Origin: Laetiporus sulphureus 93-53
Lineage: Eukaryota > Basidiomycota > Agaricomycetes > Polyporales > Laetiporaceae
DNA: 18,421 nucleotides
Assembly (NCBI RefSeq): GCF_001632365.1
Contig: NW_024468572.1
Span: 157,290-175,710, forward strand
Reading direction: 5' to 3'
The notes under the pieces are model-generated. The model saw nothing but the letters and a program-made list of their open reading frames with translations. It ran no database searches and was not told the origin of the DNA. Each line of letters begins with the position of its first letter. Position 1 is the stretch's first letter. A program made the position numbers and the translations under genes. This document shows, in pieces, positions 1-7,180 of this stretch.

Positions 1-1532
1 ATATGCGCAGCTGTCTCCTTACCCTTCCCCTTAGTCTTAGAGGAAGAGCTCTTGTGCTTCTTGACTTCGGGACCACTGTCCGTGTCCATTTCGCTATCGG
101 ATGAAGCGAAATCCGATGCTACTTGTCGCGTCTTGGACGACTTGGATTTGTTCCTGGCGTCATCCTTCTTCTTTCCGTCCTTCTTCTTCGCAGCTGTCTC
201 CTTCTCCTTCTCAATCTGCCTCTTGACATTGTCCAATTTGAAACAATCGGTGCAATACTTGCCGAAGCATTTCGACGATTTGAAGAACGTTGGCTTGTTC
301 TTCTTGCAGTTGGCGCAGACCAACTTGTCATCTTGCATGCTTCGTGCTTTGCCCGATTTACTTTTCTCCTTCTTCCCGACTGCGTCAACCTCCATAGCAT
401 TCGGGTCCTTGGTTTCGGCCTTGGCATGGTGGCCTTCTCGTTGTAACGACATAAATATTCGGAGTGCAAATGTAAGGAATTCGGTCCATTTCTTGGGCCA
501 GTTGTCCTTGGTCGTGTCTGCCAGCATGAGCAGCCACGTTTTCTCCGGAATATGTTTCTTGATCTTTTCGATCAAATCTTGATCCGAGAAGCCTGTACCG
601 GTTGCCTTTGGACGGAAGTCTTCTGCGAACTTTCGGAAGTCTCGATGATCCTTCTTGACGAAGGCTTCTAGCTCCGTTCGCTTCTTGTCGTCCTTGTCCA
701 ATGATTCATATGCCGTGCGAAGTTCAGCGACGAACTCCGCCCAAGTTCCTGGTGCCTTATTATTTTCGTTTATTTCGGTGATCCAATGCCGCATGTATTC
801 GCGTGCTCCTCCTTTCAGAAGCAAGAGGGTAGACATAATTTTGGACTCGTCTTTGGTATGTCCGGTATATTTCAACCAGAGCATTACTTGTTCGAGCCAA
901 TCATCGAGATTGACTCCGTCCTTATTGCCACCATATTTTTCTGGTTGGTCAATTTTTACGCCTTTACCCTTGCGACCAAACGACGGCTCATCGTCATCGT
1001 CCGTGTCGTCGACATTGTTACCACTTTGCCCTGCTTTCCATCCCTGCGTGGATGCCCATGCGTGAAGTCGATCATGTGATTTCTTCAGGTCTTCCATCCT
1101 GGTTTGGAGATCCTTGACCTCATCGTCAAATGCCACCAATGATTCGTTAATGGCCTTGTTATCCTCAGCTAAAGCTGCTGAGGTTTTCTTCAAGTCTGCA
1201 ATTCGAGACTCGGATTGTTGACGATGTTGGTCTAAGAAGACCGTCCGATTGTGAAACTCCGTGGTGTTACGTTCCATTGTATGCGCTTGGCGCTGGATAA
1301 GATTTTTGTAATGCACCACCGTTTGTTGACGCATCTCTTCCACCACATTTGTGACGAGATCGACTACCCAATTCTTCACATTTTCGGGTATATTCGCATT
1401 TGGGGGCGCCGTGTCGGCGAGGGCTTGACGAATGATAGGATTCGGGGGTTGCAATACAATATTGAGTCGTGCGGGAAGCTCCGGAGATGGAGCACGAGAG
1501 AAACTTGGATCATTTGGAGTGGGGGTCGTCAT
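1..1532 (-). CDS. gag: ORF-C: Gag of a Ty3/gypsy-like retrotransposon, partial
   Basis: The frame starts with ATG at 1532-1530 and is open for all 510 codons to the window edge. Residues about 1-60 are Pro-rich. Residues about 60-150 form a long helical, probably coiled-coil region. An acidic D-rich linker follows, then a retrotransposon Gag domain (about residues 190-360) with a recognisable pattern: a P-x-K-Y-G-G start, a W-L...W cluster, T-x-D-E-x-K-I, and L-x-G-G-A-R-x-Y. After it comes a Cys cluster (CANC, then CFGKYCTDC) that could bind zinc but is not a canonical CCHC knuckle, and a very Lys-rich tail expected to bind nucleic acid. Gag packages the element's RNA in the cytoplasm. The frame has no stop before the edge, so it may continue into Pol as one polyprotein. 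Confidence 0.8.
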   Translation of the reverse strand, partial: MTTPTPNDPSFSRAPSPELPARLNIVLQPPNPIIRQALADTAPPNANIPENVKNWVVDLVTNVVEEMRQQTVVHYKNLIQRQAHTMERNTTEFHNRTVFLDQHRQQSESRIADLKKTSAALAEDNKAINESLVAFDDEVKDLQTRMEDLKKSHDRLHAWASTQGWKAGQSGNNVDDTDDDDEPSFGRKGKGVKIDQPEKYGGNKDGVNLDDWLEQVMLWLKYTGHTKDESKIMSTLLLLKGGAREYMRHWITEINENNKAPGTWAEFVAELRTAYESLDKDDKKRTELEAFVKKDHRDFRKFAEDFRPKATGTGFSDQDLIEKIKKHIPEKTWLLMLADTTKDNWPKKWTEFLTFALRIFMSLQREGHHAKAETKDPNAMEVDAVGKKEKSKSGKARSMQDDKLVCANCKKNKPTFFKSSKCFGKYCTDCFKLDNVKRQIEKEKETAAKKKDGKKKDDARNKSKSSKTRQVASDFASSDSEMDTDSGPEVKKHKSSSSKTKGKGKETAAH

Positions 1533-1533
1533 T

Positions 1534-2064
1534 TTACAATTCTTCCTCTATCTCACGAAGGTGTTCTTCGAACTCGACGATATGCCTATTGGCGATCGTA
1601 GCCTGTTGGGCAATTACTCGTCCTGAGCGTTGGTTTCGCAGCAACCAAAGGTCTCGATGGATGACCTTGACGAAGGGTTGCCACAAAAACCTGATCTTGT
1701 CCCTGACTGCGGGCCACTGATGATTATGATGAATTTTGCAAATGCGCTCGACTTCTTCGAGCCAATCGACGAAGCTATTGTAGGCTTCGGTGAGACGGTC
1801 CTCGGGTTCTTCGGATCCAATAGGGATATAGCAGATATGTACCGCGACGTTCCTCCAATCAAATTCTGGATAGATTTGGAGGGCGTATATGTGATATACG
1901 TCATAGTAGTCGATGTCGAACGTGTCCTCATATGTAGCAAATGCTTCGCCTGCTCTGTCTCGAAGAACATATGGAATGGAATCCCAAAGATAATCGAAGG
2001 TGTGACCGATTGGATTTAATTGCTCAAAGTTATCAAGATTGTTCGAATCGCCCGATGAAGACAT
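1534..2064 (-). CDS. ORF-B: 176-residue acidic protein of the LTR retrotransposon
   Basis: The first plausible ATG after the leader is at 2064-2062, and the frame ends with TAA at 1536-1534. The product is acidic, rich in Asp, Glu, Tyr and Trp, ends in a Glu-rich helix (..FEEHLREIEEEL), and has no signal peptide, membrane segment or Cys motif. It has no internal methionine. I do not recognise a family. Its position before the Gag frame suggests an accessory or N-terminal Gag-type product of the retrotransposon. The stop is followed after a single base by the ATG of ORF-C (TAA-A-ATG), an arrangement compatible with termination-reinitiation on one mRNA. A 118-codon ORF overlaps it in another frame (1970-1614), and I regard that as incidental. 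Confidence 0.65.
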   Translation of the reverse strand: MSSSGDSNNLDNFEQLNPIGHTFDYLWDSIPYVLRDRAGEAFATYEDTFDIDYYDVYHIYALQIYPEFDWRNVAVHICYIPIGSEEPEDRLTEAYNSFVDWLEEVERICKIHHNHQWPAVRDKIRFLWQPFVKVIHRDLWLLRNQRSGRVIAQQATIANRHIVEFEEHLREIEEEL

Positions 2065-2085
2065 ATACAAAGTAAATATTCGTAT

Positions 2086-2787
2086 CTACAGCAAAGGTCG
2101 TCCTGTGACCTGTATTCCTAGACGATACTTCTGGATAATATCTCTGATTATCCAGCGAGCCTCTCCGCCCTGATGCTTCCTTTCCTGGACGTAGTTGCAA
2201 AAGTCGCGAACCACATGTTGGTGAACGAAGAAAAGTTTGAATTCCGCGATGTCGGTGCGGATGGATTTGAGCTTGAGTATGAGGTGCTCGAGGTCGAAGA
2301 TGTCGTGGTCGTCAAGCTGACGACGATATCGTTTGGTGAGTAAGATACGAATTTGTCGAAGGGTGCCTTCGACGCGCTGAGTCGAGATGATGGAGACAGC
2401 GAGAGGATAGATGAAATGAGACCCAGTAGCGGTCTCGACGTATGTCCCTTGATTGAGATTTGGACCAGATGGTCCTGCAGGTAGTCTCGGTTGCCTGACC
2501 GAGGGAGTCTGGATAATGGAAACTGAACTAGTGCCGCGAGGGGGCTGACCTCCCGTAGAGATGTGTCCTGGCCTTGGCAGGGGTCTTATGGGCCGCTGCT
2601 CGTAGAACTCTTCTGGAGTTCTCGCTCGAGGATGACGGATGACACCGTCGATGCTGTGCAATGCCTTGGTGCGGCTTACGCTGGTAGAGTCGGCGACTGA
2701 CGGAATGTCAGGTGAAGATATGACACCGCTAACGTGCGGGTGGACGTGCGAAGACGCAACACTGCGGCGAGTACGCTGGGCAGGCAC
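2086..2787 (-). CDS. ORF-A: 233-codon leader ORF of the LTR retrotransposon without any ATG
   Basis: This frame is open for about 233 codons from a GTG at 2787 to the TAG at 2086-2088, and extends a few codons further up to an in-frame TAA. It contains no methionine codon at all. The product would have a basic, Pro/Ser/Arg-rich N-terminal half (repeated R-P pairs at roughly residues 55-80) and a more globular C-terminal half with conserved-looking hydrophobic/charged spacing (residues about 140-225). I do not recognise the family. It lies between the LTR and ORF-B, and the next start codon (ORF-B) is 22 bases downstream of its stop. Translation would need a non-AUG start (CTG or GTG near 2787-2796) or an exon I did not find. 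A possible 5' splice site (GTAAGTG) lies in the leader near 2877, but no ATG lies upstream of it within the transcript. It could also be non-coding. Confidence 0.45.
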   Translation of the reverse strand: MPAQRTRRSVASSHVHPHVSGVISSPDIPSVADSTSVSRTKALHSIDGVIRHPRARTPEEFYEQRPIRPLPRPGHISTGGQPPRGTSSVSIIQTPSVRQPRLPAGPSGPNLNQGTYVETATGSHFIYPLAVSIISTQRVEGTLRQIRILLTKRYRRQLDDHDIFDLEHLILKLKSIRTDIAEFKLFFVHQHVVRDFCNYVQERKHQGGEARWIIRDIIQKYRLGIQVTGRPLL

Positions 2788-2929
2788 TCGAGGCAGGTAA
2801 GATAAGCAGACTTATTCTTCTATCACAAACTTAGGACGCAGAGCGCCGACTAAGCCTATGACCTTACGATCAAACACTTACTGACTGTTATCGAAGTAAG
2901 GATGGACACAAAGATGATCAAGGTAAAGC

Positions 2930-2950
2930 AGCGACTTGCAAGTGGTCGCT
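2930..2950 (-). other. Hairpin directly after the LTR, at the primer-binding-site position
   Basis: The 21 bases next to the LTR end form a perfect 6-bp stem (AGCGAC / GTCGCT) around a 9-base loop. A tRNA-primed element should have TGG right after the LTR, complementary to the tRNA CCA end, and the minus strand does not show it here. Self-priming Tf1/sushi-type elements use a different primer mechanism, so that is one possible explanation. It is an inference from position only. Confidence 0.3.
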
Positions 2951-3540
2951 GGTGACACTATATGGATAGACGTAGCAGAGATGAGAATAAGTCTGGGGGA
3001 CTTATGCGTCTCAGAGCTCTGGCTTATATACATGAGCGGAGGGACCCTTGGTACCCTGATACCCCAGAACCGCTAGCTAATGGACATTGTCTGATTGGTT
3101 ACCACTATCTGTCAGACTACGTGTGTCATGTATGCCGAATCTCCGAACTACTTAGTAAGACCATGGGAATGGTATTGCCTGTAATGGCTACATCTCCAGT
3201 GGCGTGGTATCTATCTACCTCGTGTATGTGAACTAATATCCCCTTAAGGACATATCTCCAGTGGCGTGTATCCCCTTCGTTGGATTCTTCCGGAGTCCGA
3301 CCGTTGCTTCTAGGTGGGATGATATTACTATATAAGTTAGGCTTACCTAATACCAGCGCTACTTGTCACATGTGTGGATATCACGTGATATGTCACGTGA
3401 CTAGACCTGGACCTTCGGGGCGTCTAGGACTGTTAGTACTTCACGTACCGGTTCGTTCCTTTCTGAACAGCCTAGCGCTGATGTCAAGTGATGTCTTGGT
3501 CACGTGCAGAGGTGAAAACGTGAAAATCTGTGACACCACA
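2950..3540 (-). repeat. 5' long terminal repeat of the LTR retrotransposon
   Basis: On the minus strand the candidate LTR starts TGTGGTGTCACAG at 3540 and ends ..TAGTGTCACCA near 2950, giving TG...CA termini and a 5-bp inverted TGGTG/CACCA if the outermost two bases are left out. The exact 3' end could be 2950 or 2953. It contains a TATA box, three CACGTG motifs (3382-3387, 3394-3399, 3501-3506), a 12-bp palindrome around the first of them (3379-3390), and a 15-bp direct repeat (3192-3206 and 3254-3268). The partner LTR is outside the window, so the limits are inferred from the insertion junction and the termini rather than from alignment of two LTRs. Confidence 0.65.
3023..3030 (-). promoter_or_regulatory. 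TATA box in the LTR
   Basis: The minus strand reads TATATAAG here, about 75 bp before the proposed LTR end. This is a normal place for the U3/R transition, so transcription would start near 2990-3000. It is the clearest TATA-like sequence in the LTR. Confidence 0.5.
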
Positions 3541-4248
3541 ATGGTTTGCTGCAGGTAGAGAAAGGGATCAAGCGCACGATAGAGGGGGAAAGAGTATATA
3601 GTGGAAAGTACAGGTGACAGGGGCGAGCCCTGGGGTATGCCGAGAGCGGCTACGGGATAGGAAGAACCAAGCTCCCCTTGTAGTTTGGGGGAGATGGAAT
3701 GGTCAGCAAGGAAAGAAGAGATCCAACGAACTTCATTGGTGGGGAAGCCGAGGGATAGGAGAATAGAGTGCAGAACATTGTGACAGATGTTATTATAGTA
3801 TCCCTCGATGTCCATGCAGAGAAGGGAGGCAGAAAGACCATTCGCCCAAGCGGTGCGAACAGTATGGGTCAGGTGCATGCCCGCATCGACGATGGAGTGC
3901 TGGGATCGACCCCCAAACTGGGTACCCGGAATGAGGTCAAGGGCACTGATCTGCCAATAAAGGCGCGCGGCCACCACTTTCTCCAGGAGTTTACTCAGGG
4001 TCTCTAGCAGTGCTATGGGTCAGTACGTGCTTGGCGCCATGTAGTGCGGCTTCCCTGGTTTGGAGATGAACACGAGAGTGGCAACTTTCAGTGAAGAAGG
4101 AAGGTGGCCCAGTGAGAGGGACGCGGCCAAGAATGCAAAAAGGGCATGGTGTGCAGTAGACTGCCAGAGCCATCGGACGAGCCTCCAGGAGGTACCGGAG
4201 GGGCCCAGGGCAGAAAGAAGGGAAGTAGACGATATGGTCGTGGAGACC
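3541..4248 (-). pseudogene. LINE ORF2 reverse transcriptase, broken and cut by the LTR element
   Basis: The frame shows the usual LINE RT order: V-F-I-S-K-P-G-K-P near 4070, P-I-A-L-L-E-T-L-S-K-L-L-E near 4010, M-D-I-E-G-Y-Y-N-N with the first catalytic Asp near 3805, and G-I-P-Q-G-S-P-L-S near 3650. The next expected motif, Y-x-D-D, is missing because the LTR retrotransposon starts at 3540. A TGA at 4022-4020 replaces what is normally Arg in the Y-R-P-I-A-L-L motif, consistent with CGA to TGA. Between about 4250 and 4830 a further open stretch continues the ORF2 linker in another frame. The open frame that crosses 3541 into the LTR is a chance extension. Confidence 0.85.
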
Positions 4249-4839
4249 TCACTCTCGAGAAGGGAGTGGATGCCCGCGGCATTGGGTAGGGAGGAGAAAT
4301 GACAGGGCGTAAAGGAGGGAAAGAAGGAGATGGAGGAAAATACTGCTCGGTGAGTGCCCTTCTGATGTCAGCAGGCAGGCTGAGTGTCTCATTGCGAGTG
4401 CGAATGATGGATGGTGCCGGGGTGCGTAGCCCCTTGGTCCACGAGAAAAGGTGCCAGGGGTTGGTGTGTTGCAGTCAGGAGGCTGCCGTGATGGCCCACT
4501 CCTTATGTGCAGTGCAGATGACCTGCTGGAGGTCGTGTTTAGCACTGCGACGAGCCTCAGAGGTAGGAGCATCCTGGACTCATCATCGGGCAAAGTCGCA
4601 GCCATCGTTCCACCACAGTTGTGATGGTTGGTGAGCATGAGTGCATGGTGGGAAGGTGGTGAGATTCGCGGTGTCGATGGCATGCAACAGAGCTGCTGCA
4701 CCCTGATCGAGGTCAGAGGCAGAGGAGTAGCTAGGGGAGGAGGATTAGTCAGGAGAGCAATATCAAGGGCGTCAAGCCACTCACTCTGAAGGGAAGGGTC
4801 CACGCGGAAGCCAAGGTCGACTTCCATGAGAGCGGCCTC

Positions 4840-5576
4840 AGTGTATATGTTATAGGTAAGAAGGGAATGGTCGGAGGCTCATGGGGAGTCCTCGACGGAA
4901 TAGTGTGAAAGAGCGAAACGGGGGCGGGTCGAGGCCCATACCAAATCAATGATGGTGCCCATGGAGGGATTTCCTCCGACGGTGTGAGTGGGGATGTGGG
5001 GTTCGGTGATGAGCTCCAGGTGGCAGTTTACTGTCCATTGGACAAGGTCGTCCACCTCTTTAGTAGTAGTGTGGAAGGTGCGGTGCTCCGATGACCAAAG
5101 AGGGTGGTGCATGTTAAAGTCTCCACACAGCAGAAGCAGAACATTGGGTGGAAGTGAAAGAGACAGGAGGTGTCAGAGGTCAGATTGGCCAGTCGTGGGC
5201 ATGTCATTGTAGACGTGCAATGAACGAGACAAAAAAGAGAGAATGAGAACATCAGGATGAGAGGAGAGATCAGAACGGAGCATAACATGGAAAAGGTTGA
5301 AGAGGTGCTTCCTCACCAGGCAGCTGATGTGCGGCCTGGGGGTTGGGTTGGAATGAGGGAGGTGAAAGGTGACAAGATTAAAGGGAGCAGCATTGACAGT
5401 GTCAAAGACAGGGGCACCGAATTCGCCCCGTGAGGGGTGTCAGACCCGATGCGTCCCCACCAAGGTTCTTGGATGAAATATAGATCAAAAGGAGTGTTGG
5501 CTAGAAGGCCATGGAGCCACGAATTCGAACAGGCTACATTCAACTGTGCGGTTGTAAGGATCATGATGCAGTGACA
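4840..5576 (-). pseudogene. LINE ORF2 endonuclease domain, broken
   Basis: Motifs of the exonuclease-endonuclease-phosphatase fold appear in order but in different frames: an LNVACSN start, the I-Q-E-P-W motif at about 5490, G-D-F-N followed by H-H-P-L-W near 5110, and S-D-H near 4870. This domain nicks target DNA for target-primed reverse transcription. Frameshifts separate the first and middle motifs. Just before the S-D-H motif there is a TGA (4881-4879), whose position fits a former CGA. The copy cannot make a functional enzyme. Confidence 0.75.
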
Positions 5577-5815
5577 GTTAGCAGCGAAGGAATGCGGTAC
5601 TGAGCATGGGCAGTGCAAGATGGGTCAGCGGCATGATGCTCGCCATGGGTTCCACAGACACGGCAGAAGAAATGGGCAGACGGACACAGGACGGTCGCAG
5701 GATTGTTCTCAAGAGTGCATGCACTGCAGGCGTTGCAGTGCTGGTCGGTGGTGTGGGTGTCCTTGCCACAGAAATGGCAGAGGGGTACTTTGCGCTTGCA
5801 GAGTACGTTATACAT
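5561..5815 (-). pseudogene. LINE ORF1, C-terminal fragment with Cys/His zinc-knuckle-like motifs
   Basis: An 84-codon open frame starts at ATG 5815-5813. It contains C-x2-C-x4-H-x5-C near residues 13-27, a CNAC-SAC stretch, and a second C-x2-C...H...C group near residues 51-67. Such motifs close LINE ORF1 proteins, which bind the element's RNA. A normal ORF1 is several hundred residues, so this is the tail only, either through 5' truncation or through frameshifts upstream. Its end overlaps the beginning of the endonuclease frame (from about 5576), as is common at ORF1/ORF2 junctions. Confidence 0.6.
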
Positions 5816-5860
5816 GACAATACAAATACAGGTAGGACAGAAAAGTGAGCAAAGAAGTTA

Positions 5861-6190
5861 TTAGATGTGGACGTTGTCCTGGATGCCGAGGTCCTCTTCG
5901 ACCATCATTTTGGGTCCCTCAATAAGTTTGGTGACAGTGAGTAGTTCAAGCTGTGTGCGCCAGTACTTCCATGCTCCGTCGTATACAGCAACACCAGTTG
6001 TGTTGCATTTGAAGCACGTGATGGTGCATTCGAGCATGACGAGGTCGTTGTCATTGATGCATGATAGCAGCGATGAGCGGCAACTCCCTTCGATGGGCGA
6101 GGGGTGCATTTCACAGATACAGACATGTGAGCGATACGATGGCTCTCCACAAAGACAACAAAGTCGCAGGCGGGACGATCGGCCTAGCAA
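5861..6190 (-). CDS. Unidentified Cys-rich ORF, about 109 codons, no ATG at its start
   Basis: The frame ends with TAA at 5863-5861, just upstream of the LINE. Its N-terminal half has a C-C-L-C-G group, H-V-C-I-C and several more Cys (for example T-C-F-K-C near residue 60), which suggests metal binding. The C-terminal half is helical and ends D-L-G-I-Q-D-N-V-H-I. No ATG begins the frame at this point, so it is either a 3' exon or a relic. It resembles a degraded zinc-finger module, but I cannot name the family. The opposite strand is also open over this stretch, which lowers confidence in either reading. Confidence 0.3.
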   Translation of the reverse strand: MLGRSSRLRLCCLCGEPSYRSHVCICEMHPSPIEGSCRSSLLSCINDNDLVMLECTITCFKCNTTGVAVYDGAWKYWRTQLELLTVTKLIEGPKMMVEEDLGIQDNVHI

Positions 6191-6398
6191 CAGACAACGA
6201 GCGTATGGCTGCTTTATTCTGAATTTTCAACGACGGGGCCGATGGTGAGCTCACCACAGCGTCACATGCTGCACAAAAAGTGAGGGCAGATGTCGAGCCA
6301 CAGGCGTGAGAAAAGTAACGTATGATGAAATCGTTTTAGCTTATGTAATCGTCCACTTCGCGAGTGCAGGTTATAACCCGATTGACTAAGGTCATTCA
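6191..6398. other. Spacer with no gene
   Basis: I see no coding signal here. A 14-bp perfect palindrome (TGGTGAGCTCACCA) lies at 6243-6256. Confidence 0.4.
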
Positions 6399-6526
6399 GA
6401 ACAGTCATCAACCAGCCTATCACTGTGACGAGCACAGAGATTTTAGCATGGCTAGAGGATCACGTCAGCTACGACACCCTACACCAACCCCACACAACAT
6501 AAATCAGTACCATCTGAACTTTGATG

Positions 6527-7180
6527 CTAGAATGCATAATGACCTTCTCCGTCCTCGCTGTCGATCTCCATCTCGCTCTTTTTATAGGTGAACTTCTTGA
6601 CCTCCCCCTCATGTCTGAATAGCGCTTGGGTGAGGAGCATCAGCTTTTCTGCCTCTCGAGTGGATGATACAGTTGTCTGAGGACATCCTTAGCTCTATGA
6701 TCTCTCTCGCGTTACCTCCTATCAGTTAAACAGGTTGCCTATGTTCAGAATTTTGTTCTCCTGATCATCCTGCTACATTCTGTGCCAGTCAACTCAACCA
6801 GTTTTCTGTCTGCATCATCGAGCTGCATCATGTGGCTCCTCTACATCCGTGCTAGCTCGTGCTTGTGCATTTGCACAAGCTCTGCATGCAGACAGCCCAG
6901 CACGAGCTCCTCTTGGTTCTTCTGCAGGTCGAATATGTCGTCATCAGACCGAAATTCTCTTTCTTGCTGAACGTAGAATCATTAGAAACAGTTTGCATGA
7001 TGTCGATCAATGCAAGCGAGAGTGCACTGTTGACGTTAGAAAAGGGAGAGGTGTAGTTGGATCCCTCAGCTTCAAAGTCGGTACACAATGGACATGGCTT
7101 CGTCGGCCTGAGAAGTGTTGGAAGTGGCTGACCGACGGCACTTCTGGTGAAACGCACTCAATGCGTCGGGAGGGACGAGC
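6527..7180 (-). pseudogene. Relic of a coiled-coil protein gene in repeat copy 1
   Basis: Several frames on the minus strand look coding but are joined only by frameshifts. One segment (about 6960-6830) is Leu/Glu/Gln/His-rich with heptad-like spacing (QKNQEELVLGCLHAEL), then has an in-frame TAG and continues helical (QLDDADRKLVELTGTE). A last segment (about 6665-6527) ends in D-G-E-G-H-Y-A-F followed by TAG at 6529-6527. The same ending, with conservative changes, occurs in copy 2 at 12394. An upstream segment (7160-6990) has a third frame. This looks like a decayed gene for a helical protein of about 200 residues or more. Its family is unknown to me, and a transposon accessory protein is one possibility. 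Confidence 0.4.
6854..6908. repeat. Nested inverted repeats
   Basis: The outer arms AGCTCGTGCT (6854-6863) and AGCACGAGCT (6899-6908) are perfect complements. Between and overlapping them are a 9+2+9 hairpin (6861-6880) and a 12-bp palindrome TCTGCATGCAGA (6881-6892). The whole lies in the coiled-coil relic, so some of it could be chance within repetitive coding sequence. Confidence 0.5.

Larger units (their letters stand above)
1..3540 (-). mobile_element. LTR retrotransposon (Ty3/gypsy-like), 5' portion, runs off left edge
   Basis: Read on the minus strand, this stretch begins with a sequence that has LTR features (about 3540 to 2950), followed by a leader, ORF-A, ORF-B and a Gag-like ORF-C that is still open at position 1. 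The element sits inside the reverse transcriptase of a decayed LINE, so its right boundary is sharp: LINE coding resumes immediately beyond 3540. The bases next to the boundary (ATGGT, 3541-3545) are the candidate for a 5-bp target duplication, but the partner copy would be left of the window. Protease, reverse transcriptase and integrase are not in view, so the Ty3/gypsy assignment rests on the Gag alone. The three frames carry no internal stop, which suggests a much younger insertion than the LINE around it. Confidence 0.85.
3541..5830 (-). mobile_element. Decayed, 5'-truncated LINE (non-LTR retrotransposon), interrupted by the LTR element
   Basis: On the minus strand the order is: end of ORF1 with zinc-knuckle-like Cys/His motifs (5815-5561), an apurinic-type endonuclease (about 5576-4840), a linker, and reverse transcriptase (about 4250-3541). 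The frames are broken by several indels and by at least two TGA codons. The reverse transcriptase is cut by the LTR element before its catalytic Y-x-D-D motif, so the rest of the LINE should reappear beyond the left end of the window. The 5' limit near 5830 is approximate, because only the last part of ORF1 is present. It is a dead copy of the endonuclease-plus-RT LINE type that is common in basidiomycetes. Confidence 0.85.

Noticed and set aside
52..582. 176-codon plus-strand ORF at the left end, and similar plus-strand frames to 1720
   Set aside because: They lie opposite the Gag frame, which has a recognisable Gag pattern and stays open for 510 codons; the plus-strand frames are shadows.
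1614..1970. 118-codon minus-strand ORF overlapping ORF-B
   Set aside because: It ends before Gag, overlaps a longer frame, and its composition is unremarkable. It is in the Gag frame but is separated from it by a stop.
2041..2052. GTTCGAATC-like sequence resembling a tRNA B box
   Set aside because: It lies within ORF-B, and no matching A box or cloverleaf could be folded around it.
3441..3540. Extension of the LINE RT frame into the LTR
   Set aside because: The frame continues by chance across the insertion junction; these residues come from the LTR.
2962..3558. Plus-strand ORFs across the LTR
   Set aside because: They fall within the LTR, have no domain, and are antisense to the element.
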